Position numbers and translations under genes: made by a program. Source: Leucobacter luti (GTDB taxonomy: Bacteria > Actinomycetota > Actinomycetes > Actinomycetales > Microbacteriaceae). From it: 64,000 nt of DNA. The stretch spans positions 806,001 through 870,000 of the forward strand of contig NZ_CP080492.1 of NCBI RefSeq assembly GCF_019464495.1, given 5' to 3'. Below are positions 47,137-54,700 of this stretch, piece by piece (the stretch's first letter is position 1; each line of letters starts with the position of its first letter). The notes under the pieces were generated by a model that worked only from the letters and a program-made list of their open reading frames with translations, had not been told where the DNA came from and ran no database searches.

Positions 47137-47741
47137 AGTGCGCCCTTGGTGGAGGGCACACCGGTGACCAGCGGGTCGAGTGCCTTCGCCTGCCGAAACG
47201 CCCTCGCGAACGCTTTGAACTCCGCCTCGGCGATGTGGTGCGGGTCCCGTCCCTCAATCAGTTTCAGGTGCACGGTGAGGCGCGCGTTCAGCGTCAGCGC
47301 CTCGAAAAAGTGGCGCACCATCGAGCCGGTGAAGTGACCGCCGATGAGGTGAAACTCGAAGCCTGCGGGCTCGCCGGAGTGCACGAGGTACGGACGTCCC
47401 GAAATGTCGACAACAGCCTGAGCCAGCGCCTCGTCGAGAGGCACGAGCGCGTCACCGTAGCGCGAGATGCCCCGCTTGTCTCCGAGCGCCTCAAGCAGCG
47501 CCTGGCCGAGCAAGATCCCCGTGTCCTCGACGGTGTGGTGCACATCGATCTCAATATCGCCCTGCGCACGCACGGTGAGGTCGGTCAGCGAGTGCCGCGC
47601 GAATGCGGTGAGCATATGGTCGAAGAACGGGACGCCAGTCTGGATGTCAGAGGCGCCGGTCCCGTCGAGGTCGAGGCTCAGGCTGATCTGCGACTCGCTC
47701 GTGGAACGCTCGAGTGAGACGGTGCGTGTGGCTGCAGTCAT
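47133..47741 (-). CDS. hisB: Imidazoleglycerol-phosphate dehydratase
   Basis: A 202-residue monofunctional HisB. The start at the ATG at 47741 ([18 protein letters not shown]) is set by a TAGACT hexamer 7 bases upstream and no ribosome site. Metal-binding histidine motifs are [19 protein letters not shown] and the second-half YLVHS and HFFEAL regions. It removes water from IGP in histidine synthesis. Although only 10 bases follow ccdA, the -10 suggests hisB-hisH-priA start from their own promoter. Confidence 0.95.
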   Translation of the reverse strand: MTAATRTVSLERSTSESQISLSLDLDGTGASDIQTGVPFFDHMLTAFARHSLTDLTVRAQGDIEIDVHHTVEDTGILLGQALLEALGDKRGISRYGDALVPLDEALAQAVVDISGRPYLVHSGEPAGFEFHLIGGHFTGSMVRHFFEALTLNARLTVHLKLIEGRDPHHIAEAEFKAFARAFRQAKALDPLVTGVPSTKGAL

Positions 47742-47748
47742 GCGGCCC

Positions 47749-47754
47749 AGTCTA
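47749..47754 (-). promoter_or_regulatory. Candidate -10 hexamer of hisB (leaderless)
   Basis: TAGACT on the minus strand ends 7 bases before the hisB ATG and overlaps the last codon of ccdA. The 7-base gap has no Shine-Dalgarno sequence. Confidence 0.5.
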
Positions 47755-48588
47755 GCCAAGTTCGGCGAGCGCCTGCGCTCTACGTGCGCGGCCCCTGCGT
47801 GCGAAGAATACCGTCAGCCAGGTGCCAGCCAATGCAACAAAGAGCACAGCGACGGCCCAGTCGGGAACTCCGTTGGCGAATTGCATGACGCCCGCCTCAA
47901 GCCTGGCCTGATCCGTCGCGCCGAGCACCCCACCGAGCGATGTGGTGCCCTGAGTGACGAGGAGCAGCACGCCGATGCCGACCGTGATGATGCCACCGAC
48001 GATATTGGTCCAGGTGTTGCGCCACCGCCCGATCACGAGCTCGCGGGGGCGCACGAGCTTCCGCACGGCAGGCAGCCGTTCCCAGAGGAGGGCGAGCAGC
48101 AGGAGCGGCACCGTCATTCCAGCGGCAAACACGAGCAGGATCAGCCCACCCAGGAGTGCGTTGCCACCGAACGCGGCGAATGCAAGAGCGGCTCCAAGCA
48201 TGGGGCCGGCACAGACGCCCGCAAGTCCGTACACCGTGCCGAGCGCAAAGACAGACGCGATCGAGGCGCTCTCGGCGCCGCGCTGCTGGATCACGCCAGG
48301 CAGGCGGATCCCGAGCAGCATGGCGGCTCCGAGCAGGATCACGAGCACTGAAGCGACGGTGACAAGAGTGAAGCGGTTCTGGTTCACCCATGCACCGAGC
48401 GTCCCAGCGAGCAGGCCAAGCGGCACGAGTGCGGTGGCAAGGCCGAGGAAGAAGACCCCCGTGCGGGCAAGCAGCGCGCCGGGGCTGGAGAAGGCGTAGG
48501 CGAAGAATGCCGGGAGCAGCATCACCGAGCAGGGGCTCAGCAGAGTGAGGACTCCGCCGAGGAAGGCGCCGAGGAGACTGAGGCTCAC
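47752..48588 (-). CDS. ccdA: CcdA-type thiol-disulfide electron transporter
   Basis: A 278-residue CcdA/DsbD membrane-domain protein with six helices plus an extra C-terminal pair. The two redox cysteines are visible in [10 protein letters not shown] and [10 protein letters not shown]. It carries reducing equivalents across the membrane to extracytoplasmic thioredoxin-fold proteins. Eight bases separate it from the upstream DsbA-like gene, and the pair probably forms one redox system. Its position between hisC and hisB is an insertion into the his cluster. Confidence 0.88.
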   Translation of the reverse strand: MSLSLLGAFLGGVLTLLSPCSVMLLPAFFAYAFSSPGALLARTGVFFLGLATALVPLGLLAGTLGAWVNQNRFTLVTVASVLVILLGAAMLLGIRLPGVIQQRGAESASIASVFALGTVYGLAGVCAGPMLGAALAFAAFGGNALLGGLILLVFAAGMTVPLLLLALLWERLPAVRKLVRPRELVIGRWRNTWTNIVGGIITVGIGVLLLVTQGTTSLGGVLGATDQARLEAGVMQFANGVPDWAVAVLFVALAGTWLTVFFARRGRARRAQALAELG

Positions 48589-48596
48589 AGTGGGGC

Positions 48597-49370
48597 TTAC
48601 TGCTTGGCCGCGGCCAAGGCCTCGTCGAGCATCGTGCGGAAGGCCTCGACCGGCTGCGCGCCGCTCATAGCTTTGCCGTCCGCCACGAAGAATGGCACGC
48701 CGCTCACTCCAAGCTGCTGGGCCTGCGTAGTGCTCTGCTCGACGGCCGCGCGGAGATCAGCGCGTTCCATGTCGGTGGCAAAGAGCGCGAGGTCAGGGAC
48801 GCCAGCGGTCTTCGCGAATGCACGCAGTTCGTCCGGAGTGAGCTCGGGGTGCCCGCTCTCGGGGGCCGCATCGTAGACGGCCTTCAGGAATTCGAAGTAG
48901 TGGCCCTGTTCCCCGGCGGCGCGCGCTGCGGCCGCCGCACGAGTGGATTCCTCGCCGAAGTAGGCAACGTCATGGATTTCGAGCCGAACCTTGCCGGTCT
49001 CGACGTACTCCTCGATGAGCACTGGGAGGGTGTCACGCGAGTACACGGCGCAGAAGGGGCAACGGAAGTCGGTCCACTCGCTCAGCACCACGGGAGCGTC
49101 GAGCGCGCCGAGCGCCATCGTGTCGCCGTCGATGCGGCGCTCAACCGTTGCAGCGGGAGTGCCGGTGCTGCCGTCACCGCTCTGTGGGCGTGCTTCGCCG
49201 GCCGCAGTGGTGGCATCCTTCGTGCCGTTCGCGTCCCCGCGCACGAGCTGCACACCGCCGAAGACCAGGCCCGCGACTGCGAGGGCGGCAAGGACGACGT
49301 TGAGTGTGCGGGAGCGCCGCAGTGAGCGCTCGAGTTCGTGGCGGGGCAGAGTCTCCGGGGCGTGAGGCAT
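48597..49370 (-). CDS. Membrane-anchored DsbA-family thioredoxin-fold protein
   Basis: A 257-residue protein started at the ATG at 49370 (MPHAPETLPRHELERSLRR). It has one N-terminal membrane helix (about 23-40), a Thr/Ser/Gly linker, and a DsbA-like thioredoxin domain with a CPFC active site (C104-C107) and the cis-proline loop GVSGVPFF. It should form, reduce or isomerise disulfides in exported proteins. Coupled with ccdA, it may be kept reduced and act as a reductant rather than an oxidant. Confidence 0.88.
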   Translation of the reverse strand: MPHAPETLPRHELERSLRRSRTLNVVLAALAVAGLVFGGVQLVRGDANGTKDATTAAGEARPQSGDGSTGTPAATVERRIDGDTMALGALDAPVVLSEWTDFRCPFCAVYSRDTLPVLIEEYVETGKVRLEIHDVAYFGEESTRAAAAARAAGEQGHYFEFLKAVYDAAPESGHPELTPDELRAFAKTAGVPDLALFATDMERADLRAAVEQSTTQAQQLGVSGVPFFVADGKAMSGAQPVEAFRTMLDEALAAAKQ

Positions 49371-49377
49371 ACCTCCC

Positions 49378-49383
49378 AGGCTA
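49378..49383 (-). promoter_or_regulatory. Candidate -10 hexamer of the dsbA-like/ccdA operon
   Basis: TAGCCT on the minus strand ends 7 bases before the ATG at 49370. GGGAGG within the gap could act as an unusually close ribosome site instead. Confidence 0.4.
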
Positions 49384-49476
49384 GCTGGGGCCCTGGCGCG
49401 GCCTCTCCGCTGGTTCACAGAATGCGGAGCCCGACGGGTGCGCAGCTACGTTTGGCGGCCGCAGGCGCGACGGTGC

Positions 49477-50568
49477 TCAAGCGTTTCTGGCACCGCCGGC
49501 CCCGAGCGCCGCAATCGCAGCAATCACGGCGTCGGTTTCAGCTGCGGTGCCCGCGGTGATCCGGAGATGACCGTCGATGCTGAGGTTGCGGATCAAGATG
49601 CCTTCCGCCCGGAGCGCCGCGAAGGTGGCCGCTGGATCGGCGAAGCCACCGACGAGCAGGAAGTTCGCGCCCGAGGGGTGCACTGCGTACCCCAGTTCCG
49701 TGAGCGCTGCGCCGAGGCGGTCTCGCTGCATCCGAATATCCGCGACCGCACGAAGCATCGCGTCTGCGTGGCGGAGCGCGGCAGTGGCAGCCGCCTGGGT
49801 GAGCGCGGAGAGGTGGTACGGAAGTCGGACGAGACGCAGCGCGTCGATGACCGCGGGATCGGCAGCCAAATAGCCGAGCCGAACACCGGCGAAGGCGAAG
49901 GCCTTGCTCATCGTGCGAGACACGAGGAGGCGATGCCGCCCGGGCAGGAGGGTCACCGCGCTCTCGTGTTCTGTGTCGAATTCTTGGTATGCCTCGTCGA
50001 CGATGAGGATGCCGTCGAACGCGTCATACGCCGCGAGAATGACCTCGCGGTCGAGAGGCGTGCCGGTGGGGTTGTTTGGTCCACAGAGGATCACGATGTC
50101 CGGCTGGTGCTCTGCCAGCGCCGCCACCACGAGCTCGGGGGTGAGCGCGTAGTCACTTGGGCGCGGAACGTCGATCCAGGTGGTATCTGTGCCGGAGGCG
50201 AGCAGGGGGTACATCGAGTAGGTGGGCGTGAAACTGAGGAGCGATCGGCCTGGCCCGCCGAAGGCCTGCAGGATCTGCTGCAGCACCTCGTTGGAGCCGT
50301 TCGCAGCCCAGAGTTGCGCTGGGGTGAGCCCGTGGCCGAGGTAGCCGGCGAGCGCTGCCCGGAGTTCATCAAACTCGCGATCTGGGTAGCGGTTGACGCT
50401 CCGGACCGCAGTAGCGAGAGACGCGACGATGTCCGCGACGACTTCGTCGGGGATCGGATGCGTGTTCTCGTTGACGTTGAGGCTGACGGGCACCATATCT
50501 TGCGGGGCACCGTACGGCTGCTTCCCGACAAGGTTTGCGCGGAGTGGGAGGTCGCTCAAGCTGGTCAC
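49477..50568 (-). CDS. hisC: Histidinol-phosphate aminotransferase
   Basis: A 363-residue PLP aminotransferase. It begins MTSLSDLPLRANLVGKQPYG and has the pattern NVNENTHPIPDEV, the WAANGSNEVLQQIL loop, CGPNNPTG, and the PLP lysine in SRTMSKAFAFAGVRLGYL. It makes histidinol phosphate from imidazole acetol phosphate. It stands at the upstream end of the his group, but hisD is not next to it. The start is GTG with TAGACT 6 bases upstream. Confidence 0.93.
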   Translation of the reverse strand: MTSLSDLPLRANLVGKQPYGAPQDMVPVSLNVNENTHPIPDEVVADIVASLATAVRSVNRYPDREFDELRAALAGYLGHGLTPAQLWAANGSNEVLQQILQAFGGPGRSLLSFTPTYSMYPLLASGTDTTWIDVPRPSDYALTPELVVAALAEHQPDIVILCGPNNPTGTPLDREVILAAYDAFDGILIVDEAYQEFDTEHESAVTLLPGRHRLLVSRTMSKAFAFAGVRLGYLAADPAVIDALRLVRLPYHLSALTQAAATAALRHADAMLRAVADIRMQRDRLGAALTELGYAVHPSGANFLLVGGFADPAATFAALRAEGILIRNLSIDGHLRITAGTAAETDAVIAAIAALGAGGARNA

Positions 50569-50574
50569 CCCTCC

Positions 50575-50580
50575 AGTCTA
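50575..50580 (-). promoter_or_regulatory. Candidate -10 hexamer of hisC
   Basis: TAGACT on the minus strand ends 6 bases before the GTG at 50568. GGAGGG fills the gap, so either a leaderless or a close-ribosome-site start is possible. Confidence 0.4.
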
Positions 50581-50636
50581 TGGGAGGCAGTCCCCCACTG
50601 ACAGGCCGGGGCCTGAGTCTGACAGTCACACGCTCC

Positions 50637-50664
50637 GAGCTGCGAGCTGCGAGCTGCGAGCTGC
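50637..50664. repeat. Four tandem GAGCTGC heptamers
   Basis: Four perfect copies of the 7-mer GAGCTGC lie end to end, followed by degenerate copies (GAGCCGC and GAGCCGA) for another 60 bases. Confidence 0.85.
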
Positions 50665-50718
50665 GAGCCGCGCACTACAGGCCGTGAGCTGCGAGCCGTG
50701 CACTACAGGCCGTGAGCT
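50663..50718. repeat. Two tandem 28-bp repeats
   Basis: Two adjacent 28-base units, each containing GCACTACAGGCCGTGAGCT, differ at one position. They grow out of the heptamer array and look like replication-slippage products. Confidence 0.85.
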
Positions 50719-50854
50719 GAGAGCCGAGAGCCGTAAGCCGGCAGTCACGGGCCAACAGATGAGGGTGGAGAGCCGAGAGGTGCGAGGCGGGCGTGATGCG
50801 CCAGCATCGGGCGGCTGAAGCCGCTGGCTTCAAGATCTGAGCTCGCTATTCAGG

Positions 50855-50939
50855 GCGAAGGCTCAAGCCGCAGGCTCGGGGGGGGGGCGAAAGCTTAGGC
50901 TGCATGCGCGGGGGCGAAGACTCAAGCCACAGGCTCGGG
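50855..50939. repeat. 26-bp direct repeats flanking a G10 run
   Basis: A 26-base unit with core CTCAAGCC(G/A)CAGGCTCGGG occurs at 50855-50880 and 50914-50939, with two mismatches. The first copy runs into ten consecutive G residues at 50878-50887. Confidence 0.8.
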
Positions 50940-50983
50940 TGAACGGGAGAGGGAAAGGAACAATCGAGTTCTTCGGCTCCGAC

Positions 50984-51046
50984 GACTCCGACACTCATAT
51001 TCAAGACGATTCCGACACTCATGTTCAGGACGACACTCGCGTTCAG
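50984..51046. repeat. Iterated CGACACTC-N3-TTCA elements
   Basis: Two tandem 24-base units (50984-51007 and 51008-51031) and a shorter third copy share CGACACTC followed by three bases and TTCA. The starts are 24 and then 18 bp apart. They could be iterated protein sites or a small minisatellite. Confidence 0.75.
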
Positions 51047-51095
51047 CGAGTCCTATTGCGCAAGTCGCGCAGCCCAGCTCAGAAGAGAGAGCTTC

Positions 51096-51491
51096 TCACA
51101 GGCCGAGGTCTGCCGCAGACACCACGGCCGGGCTATCCGAGAAGCGCAGCGGCACCGCAAGGGGCTGACCCGCTTCGACACCGGAACCGTCGAGCTGGTT
51201 CAACTGCACGATCTCCGCAACGAGGTCGCGCGGGTCCGCGCCCGCATCGAGCTCAGTGGCGACTGACCAGAGCGAAGCGCCCGGCTGAACCACGACGTAG
51301 TGGAACTGCTGCCCCCCGCCCTGTGCATCGCTTGCGAGCGCCTGCGGCGCACCGAGGGTTGCCACAAAGGCGAGGACTCCAGCGGTGAAGACTGTGGCGA
51401 GGGCACCCAAGACGACGCGACCACGCCGGGTCAGGCGCAGCCGGGTGCGGGACTCAATCGGCTGTACTGCCTGAATCGCTACGGCACTCAT
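51096..51491 (-). CDS. LysM protein, likely SOS-induced cell-division inhibitor (YneA/DivS/ChiZ-like)
   Basis: A 131-residue protein started at the ATG at 51491 (MSAVAIQAVQPIESRTRLRL) behind AAGGAAG. It has a basic N-terminal segment, one membrane helix (about 26-47) and an extracytoplasmic LysM domain (about 63-116; FHYVVVQPGASLWSVATEL and the QLNQLDGSGVEAGQPLAVP repeat). It is encoded divergently from lexA. In Bacillus (YneA), Corynebacterium (DivS) and Mycobacterium (Rv2719c/ChiZ), a small membrane LysM or similar protein next to lexA halts division during the SOS response. SOS-like boxes over its promoter support the same role. I infer function from context and architecture. Confidence 0.85.
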   Translation of the reverse strand: MSAVAIQAVQPIESRTRLRLTRRGRVVLGALATVFTAGVLAFVATLGAPQALASDAQGGGQQFHYVVVQPGASLWSVATELDAGADPRDLVAEIVQLNQLDGSGVEAGQPLAVPLRFSDSPAVVSAADLGL

Positions 51492-51547
51492 GGTGACTTC
51501 CTTTCTTCGTGACGCTCGCGAATACCAGATCCGTGCGAACATCTGTT

Positions 51548-51579
51548 TCGAATATATCTTCGATAGATCGAAACCGCAA
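51548..51579 (-). promoter_or_regulatory. LysM gene promoter with overlapping LexA box
   Basis: On the minus strand TTGCGG (51579-51574), a 17-bp spacer and TATATT (51556-51551) make a good promoter. The palindrome TCGAATATATCTTCGA (51548-51563), with arms TCGAA/TTCGA and a 6-bp centre, sits on the -10 and matches the arms of the actinobacterial SOS box. Confidence 0.7.
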
Positions 51580-51587
51580 CCGCGAGT

Positions 51588-51604
51588 TCGAATCTATGTT
51601 TCGA
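51588..51604. promoter_or_regulatory. Additional SOS-like site
   Basis: TCGAATCTATGTTTCGA has both TCGAA and TTCGA-type arms with a spacer one base longer than the consensus. A further partial site, GCGAACATCTGTTTCG, lies at 51535-51550. Confidence 0.45.
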
Positions 51605-51619
51605 TCTTTTCCGCGACAC

Positions 51620-51661
51620 TCGAACACATGTTTGCCGGCGTTCGAACGTTGCGACTAGGGT
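51620..51661 (+). promoter_or_regulatory. lexA promoter with overlapping LexA box
   Basis: TTGCCG (51632-51637), an 18-bp spacer and TAGGGT (51656-51661) form a plausible promoter for lexA, giving a leader of about 80 bases. TCGAACACATGTTTGC (51620-51635) matches the SOS consensus TCGAA(C/A)AnnTGTTCGA at 12 of 14 defined positions and covers the -35. Confidence 0.6.
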
Positions 51662-51749
51662 TTCGAGCAACGCGATCACTGAATCAGGTACCACTGACAT
51701 TCGCTGACCCCAGCCCCACACCAGGCCTCCCGAGGCGGAAAGGACAGCG

Positions 51750-52418
51750 ATGAGCGATGCAGCCACGCCGAACTCCATGAAGCCACTGACCGAGAAGCAG
51801 CAGGCAATTCTCGAGTTCATCGGGCGCTCAGTTGAATCTCGCGGGTACCCGCCAAGCATGCGCGAAATTGGCGATGCCGTTGGCCTGTCGTCACTCTCGA
51901 GCGTCACCCACCAGCTCAGCCGGCTGGAACTCGGCGGATACATTCGTCGCGACCCGAATCGGCCGCGCGCACTCGAGATCCTGGTTGAGCTCGCCTCCAC
52001 AAGCAGTGCGATTGCCGATGCTGGTGCGCACCAGCCACAGGAGACCGCCTTTGTGCCGCTCGTTGGCCAAATCGCGGCGGGTGTCCCCATTACGGCAGAT
52101 CAGCAAGTTGAAGAAGTTGTCCCACTTCCCCGCCAGCTCGTTGGTGACGGCCAGCTCTTCATGCTCAAGGTCGTGGGCGAGTCCATGATCGACGCGGCAA
52201 TCTGCCACGACGACTTTGTGGTCGTTCGACAGCAGCGCGAAGCAGAAAACGGCGACATCGTTGCGGCGATGCTGGACGGCGAGGCTACTGTCAAGGTATT
52301 CCGGCGCCGTGACGGCCATACCTGGCTCCTTCCCCGCAACAGCGCATTTGAACCAATCCTCGGCGACCACGCCGAGGTACTCGGTCGCGTCGTGGCTGTC
52401 TTCCGCTCGGTGAAATAG
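51750..52418 (+). CDS. lexA: SOS repressor LexA
   Basis: A 222-residue LexA starting [18 protein letters not shown]. The winged-helix DNA-binding domain (about 10-75) contains [24 protein letters not shown]. The self-cleavage site is Ala110-Gly111 in GQIAAGVPI, and the Ser-Lys dyad is S145 (GESMID) and K182 (ATVKVF). RecA-stimulated autocleavage would derepress SOS genes. It follows AGGCGGAAAGG-type ribosome sequence, is divergent from the LysM gene, and ends in a very strong terminator. Confidence 0.97.
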   Translation: MSDAATPNSMKPLTEKQQAILEFIGRSVESRGYPPSMREIGDAVGLSSLSSVTHQLSRLELGGYIRRDPNRPRALEILVELASTSSAIADAGAHQPQETAFVPLVGQIAAGVPITADQQVEEVVPLPRQLVGDGQLFMLKVVGESMIDAAICHDDFVVVRQQREAENGDIVAAMLDGEATVKVFRRRDGHTWLLPRNSAFEPILGDHAEVLGRVVAVFRSVK

Positions 52419-52437
52419 AACCCAGCACGCTCCTCTA

Positions 52438-52481
52438 CAGCACTCTGGCCCCGGACACCACCGTCCGGGGCCAGAGTGCTG
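52438..52481 (+). terminator. Strong terminator of lexA
   Basis: A perfect 19-bp stem (CAGCACTCTGGCCCCGGAC with its complement) closes a 6-base ACCACC loop, 19 bases after the lexA stop. Confidence 0.9.
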
Positions 52482-52580
52482 TGCGCGCTCACGCGCCAAC
52501 CGCCTTTCCACACCACACCCCTGGCGCAACCTGAGCACCTGGCGGAGCCCGAGCATCGACCGCCATGCGCAAACGAAGTG

Positions 52581-52663
52581 GAGTTCGCGCAGGAGATTCG
52601 ACCTCACGCAGGATCCTTTTGTCGAATTCGGGCCGAAAGAACTCGAATTTCCTGCGCGAACTC
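52581..52663. repeat. 21-bp inverted repeat with 41-bp spacer upstream of lipB
   Basis: Arms at 52581-52601 and 52643-52663 are complementary over 21 positions with a single mismatch (a G-U pair in RNA on one strand). Each contains the core CGCAGGA(G/A)ATTCG or its complement. The spacer holds a smaller TTCGG/CCGAA hairpin. There is no T tract, and the element lies beyond the lexA terminator. Confidence 0.85.
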
Positions 52664-52707
52664 GGCCCCCTCCCACATCATCGACAAGCACCTCACACGC
52701 ACCCAAT

Positions 52708-52737
52708 TTGCTTTGTTGCACCGAGTCTATTTAAGAT
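52708..52737 (+). promoter_or_regulatory. lipB promoter
   Basis: TTGCTT (52708-52713), an 18-bp spacer and TAAGAT (52732-52737). The -10 ends 6 bases before the lipB ATG, so the transcript should be leaderless. Confidence 0.6.
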
Positions 52738-52743
52738 GACGGC

Positions 52744-53676
52744 ATGAGCTCCCCCCATCTCCTCATGGCTGCTTCACCCGCGCAGCGCCCCCGTGTTGCC
52801 TCGCCAAGATTCGACATTGCAGGCCTCGCGCCGCAGTTCATCGACTACGAACACGGGCTCTCGCTCCAGCGCGAGGCTGCGGACCGCGTCCGCAGTGGAG
52901 CGGACCGAGGCACCGTGTTCCTCCTCGAGCATCCTCCGGTCTACACTGCCGGACGCCGCTCTCTCCCCGAGGAGTATCCAACAGACGGCACCCCGGTCGT
53001 AGCGGTGAATCGCGGCGGCAAGGTCACCTGGCACGGGCCCGGCCAGCTCGTCGTGTACCCGGTGATTCGGCTCGCGGATCGAGTCGGCGTTGTCGACTTC
53101 GTGCGGGCACTTGAGGGGGTCCTCATTGACGTCGCGGCGCAGTTCGGAGTCTCCGGCTTCCGCGTCCCAGGCAGATCCGGCGTCTGGGCGGCAGCTCAAG
53201 ACAGCTCAGCACCCTCAGCACCCCCGGCTCCCCCTGTCGCCTCGGACCAGCCCGACGCCCCGCACCCTGGAGCCGCCCAGAACTCAGCGCACGCCCAGAA
53301 CCCAGCGCACGCCCGGGACGGAGCGCACGGCCGAGACGGAGCGCACGCTGAAGACCCGGGGCACACGCAACGCCCAGCGCACGCTCAAAGCCCAGCGCAC
53401 CCGCCCCAGAGCGCGAGCGATTCCCGCCACCTGCCACACGCGCCCGCCAAGTTCGCTCAGATCGGCCTGCATACAGCCGACGGAATCGTCACTCACGGCA
53501 TCGCTCTCAACTGCAGCAATGACCTCACCCCGTTCGATTCGTTCGTGCCTTGCGGCATTTCGGACGCCGGGGTGACCTCGCTCAGCGCGCTCGCCGGCCG
53601 CACGATCTCTCCCGCTGAGGCCGCCCCGATTCTGCAGGCACGACTCGCCACGACACTTCTGGAGGTGGTGGCGTGA
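52744..53676 (+). CDS. lipB: Octanoyltransferase LipB with His-containing repeat insertion
   Basis: A 310-residue LipB; family members are usually about 210-250. It moves octanoyl groups from acyl carrier protein to lipoyl domains. Normal motifs are [38 protein letters not shown], the catalytic lysine K236 (AKFAQIG) and cysteine C257 (ALNC). Between RSGVW (about 148) and K236 about 87 extra residues are inserted. They are rich in Ala, Pro, His, Gln and Asp, with seven consecutive hexapeptides of the type AQNPAH at 178-219. The insertion is in frame, and both catalytic residues and the downstream lipA are intact, so the enzyme is probably functional. The start is the ATG after a leaderless-type -10. 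Confidence 0.93.
   Translation: MSSPHLLMAASPAQRPRVASPRFDIAGLAPQFIDYEHGLSLQREAADRVRSGADRGTVFLLEHPPVYTAGRRSLPEEYPTDGTPVVAVNRGGKVTWHGPGQLVVYPVIRLADRVGVVDFVRALEGVLIDVAAQFGVSGFRVPGRSGVWAAAQDSSAPSAPPAPPVASDQPDAPHPGAAQNSAHAQNPAHARDGAHGRDGAHAEDPGHTQRPAHAQSPAHPPQSASDSRHLPHAPAKFAQIGLHTADGIVTHGIALNCSNDLTPFDSFVPCGISDAGVTSLSALAGRTISPAEAAPILQARLATTLLEVVA
53275..53400 (+). repeat. 18-bp tandem repeat (7 copies) within lipB
   Basis: Seven 18-base units encode [36 protein letters not shown] and AQSPAH. Every unit ends in histidine and most in Ala-His. Confidence 0.9.
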
Positions 53677-54692
53677 GCGCCCAAATGCTGCCCTCAACGG
53701 GCACTCGGCCAGAACCCGAGGGGCGCAAACTGCTCCGGATCGAAGCCCGCAACGCAGAGACGCCGATCGAACGGAAGCCACCCTGGATCAAGACTCGTGC
53801 ACGATTTGGGCCGGAGTATCAGGAGGTGCGATCGCTCGTGCAAGCGGGCGGGCTCCACACCGTGTGCCAGGAGGCTGGCTGCCCGAATATCTCGGAGTGC
53901 TGGGAGGATCGCGAAGCCACCTTCCTCATCGGCGGCTCGATCTGTACGCGCCGCTGCGATTTCTGCATGATCAGCTCAGGAAAGCCGCTCGCACTTGATC
54001 GTGACGAGCCACGCCGTGTCGCCGAGTCTGTGCGCACCATGGGGCTCCGCTACGCCACAATCACGGGCGTCACGCGCGACGATCTCCCAGACACGGGTGC
54101 CTGGCTCTATGCCGAGACAATCCGGCAGATCCACGCGCTCAATCCAGGCTCGGGAGTCGAAGTGCTTGCGGATGACCTCGGCGGACGGCCCGAGGATCTG
54201 GAGCAGGTGTTCGATGCCGCACCGCAGGTGTTCGCGCACAACATCGAAACGGTGCCACGAATCTTCAAGCGGATCCGGCCCGGCTTTCGCTACGAACGCT
54301 CGCTCGGGGTGATCAGCCTCGCCCATGCAGCCGGCATGGTCACCAAGTCAAACCTGATCCTGGGCATGGGCGAGACCAGGGCCGAGATTACTGACACTAT
54401 GCAGGAGCTCCACGACGCAGGGTGCGACATCCTTACGCTCACCCAGTATCTTCGCCCGTCACAGTTGCACCACCCCATCGATCGCTGGGTGCGCCCCGAG
54501 GAGTTCGTCGAGCTGAAGGCCGAGGCCGATGCAATCGGCTTCGCCGGCGTGCTCGCCGGCCCGCTCGTACGCTCGTCGTATCGGGCCGGCAGGCTCTGGG
54601 CTGCCACCATGGCAAAGCAGGGCAGGCCGGTGCCGGAGGCTCTCACACACCTGTCAGAGCGCGCAGCGACCGAGTTCCCGCAAGCCGTGTAG
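53673..54692 (+). CDS. lipA: Lipoyl synthase
   Basis: A 339-residue radical-SAM enzyme that inserts two sulfurs into the octanoyl chain delivered by LipB. Both clusters are visible: the auxiliary 4Fe-4S motif [12 protein letters not shown] and the radical-SAM motif CTRRCDFC. The C-terminal serine ligand of the auxiliary cluster lies in VRSSYRAG. The GTG overlaps the lipB stop (GTGA), coupling the two steps of lipoate synthesis. Confidence 0.97.
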   Translation: MSAQMLPSTGTRPEPEGRKLLRIEARNAETPIERKPPWIKTRARFGPEYQEVRSLVQAGGLHTVCQEAGCPNISECWEDREATFLIGGSICTRRCDFCMISSGKPLALDRDEPRRVAESVRTMGLRYATITGVTRDDLPDTGAWLYAETIRQIHALNPGSGVEVLADDLGGRPEDLEQVFDAAPQVFAHNIETVPRIFKRIRPGFRYERSLGVISLAHAAGMVTKSNLILGMGETRAEITDTMQELHDAGCDILTLTQYLRPSQLHHPIDRWVRPEEFVELKAEADAIGFAGVLAGPLVRSSYRAGRLWAATMAKQGRPVPEALTHLSERAATEFPQAV

Positions 54693-54700
54693 CGCTGTCG

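Larger units (their letters stand above)
50569..51095. other. 527-bp intergenic region rich in short repeats
   Basis: Lies between hisC and the LysM gene. It contains four separate repeat families (listed individually), a G10 run at 50878-50887 and small hairpins such as GAAGCC/GGCTTC at 50818-50832 and ACTCGC/GCGAGT at 51035-51051, the latter a weak terminator candidate for the LysM gene. An open frame across its right part lacks a ribosome site and runs antisense into the LysM gene, so I do not call it. Confidence 0.7.
52419..52743. other. 325-bp intergenic region between lexA and lipB
   Basis: Contains the lexA terminator (52438-52481), an unexplained long inverted repeat (52581-52663) and the lipB promoter (52708-52737). 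The open frames here are short, without ribosome sites, and I call no gene. Confidence 0.7.

Noticed and set aside
45658..47337. 559-codon plus-strand frame across priA, hisH and hisB
   Set aside because: Antisense to three well-conserved his genes; its composition mirrors their codons.
50637..51046. Possible CRISPR array
   Set aside because: Repeats belong to different families, are directly adjacent without unique spacers of regular size, and no cas genes are present.
50939..51388. Possible 149-codon gene with DSDTHIQD-type peptide repeats
   Set aside because: Runs antisense into the LysM gene and has no ribosome site; the peptide repeat only reflects the 24-bp DNA repeat.
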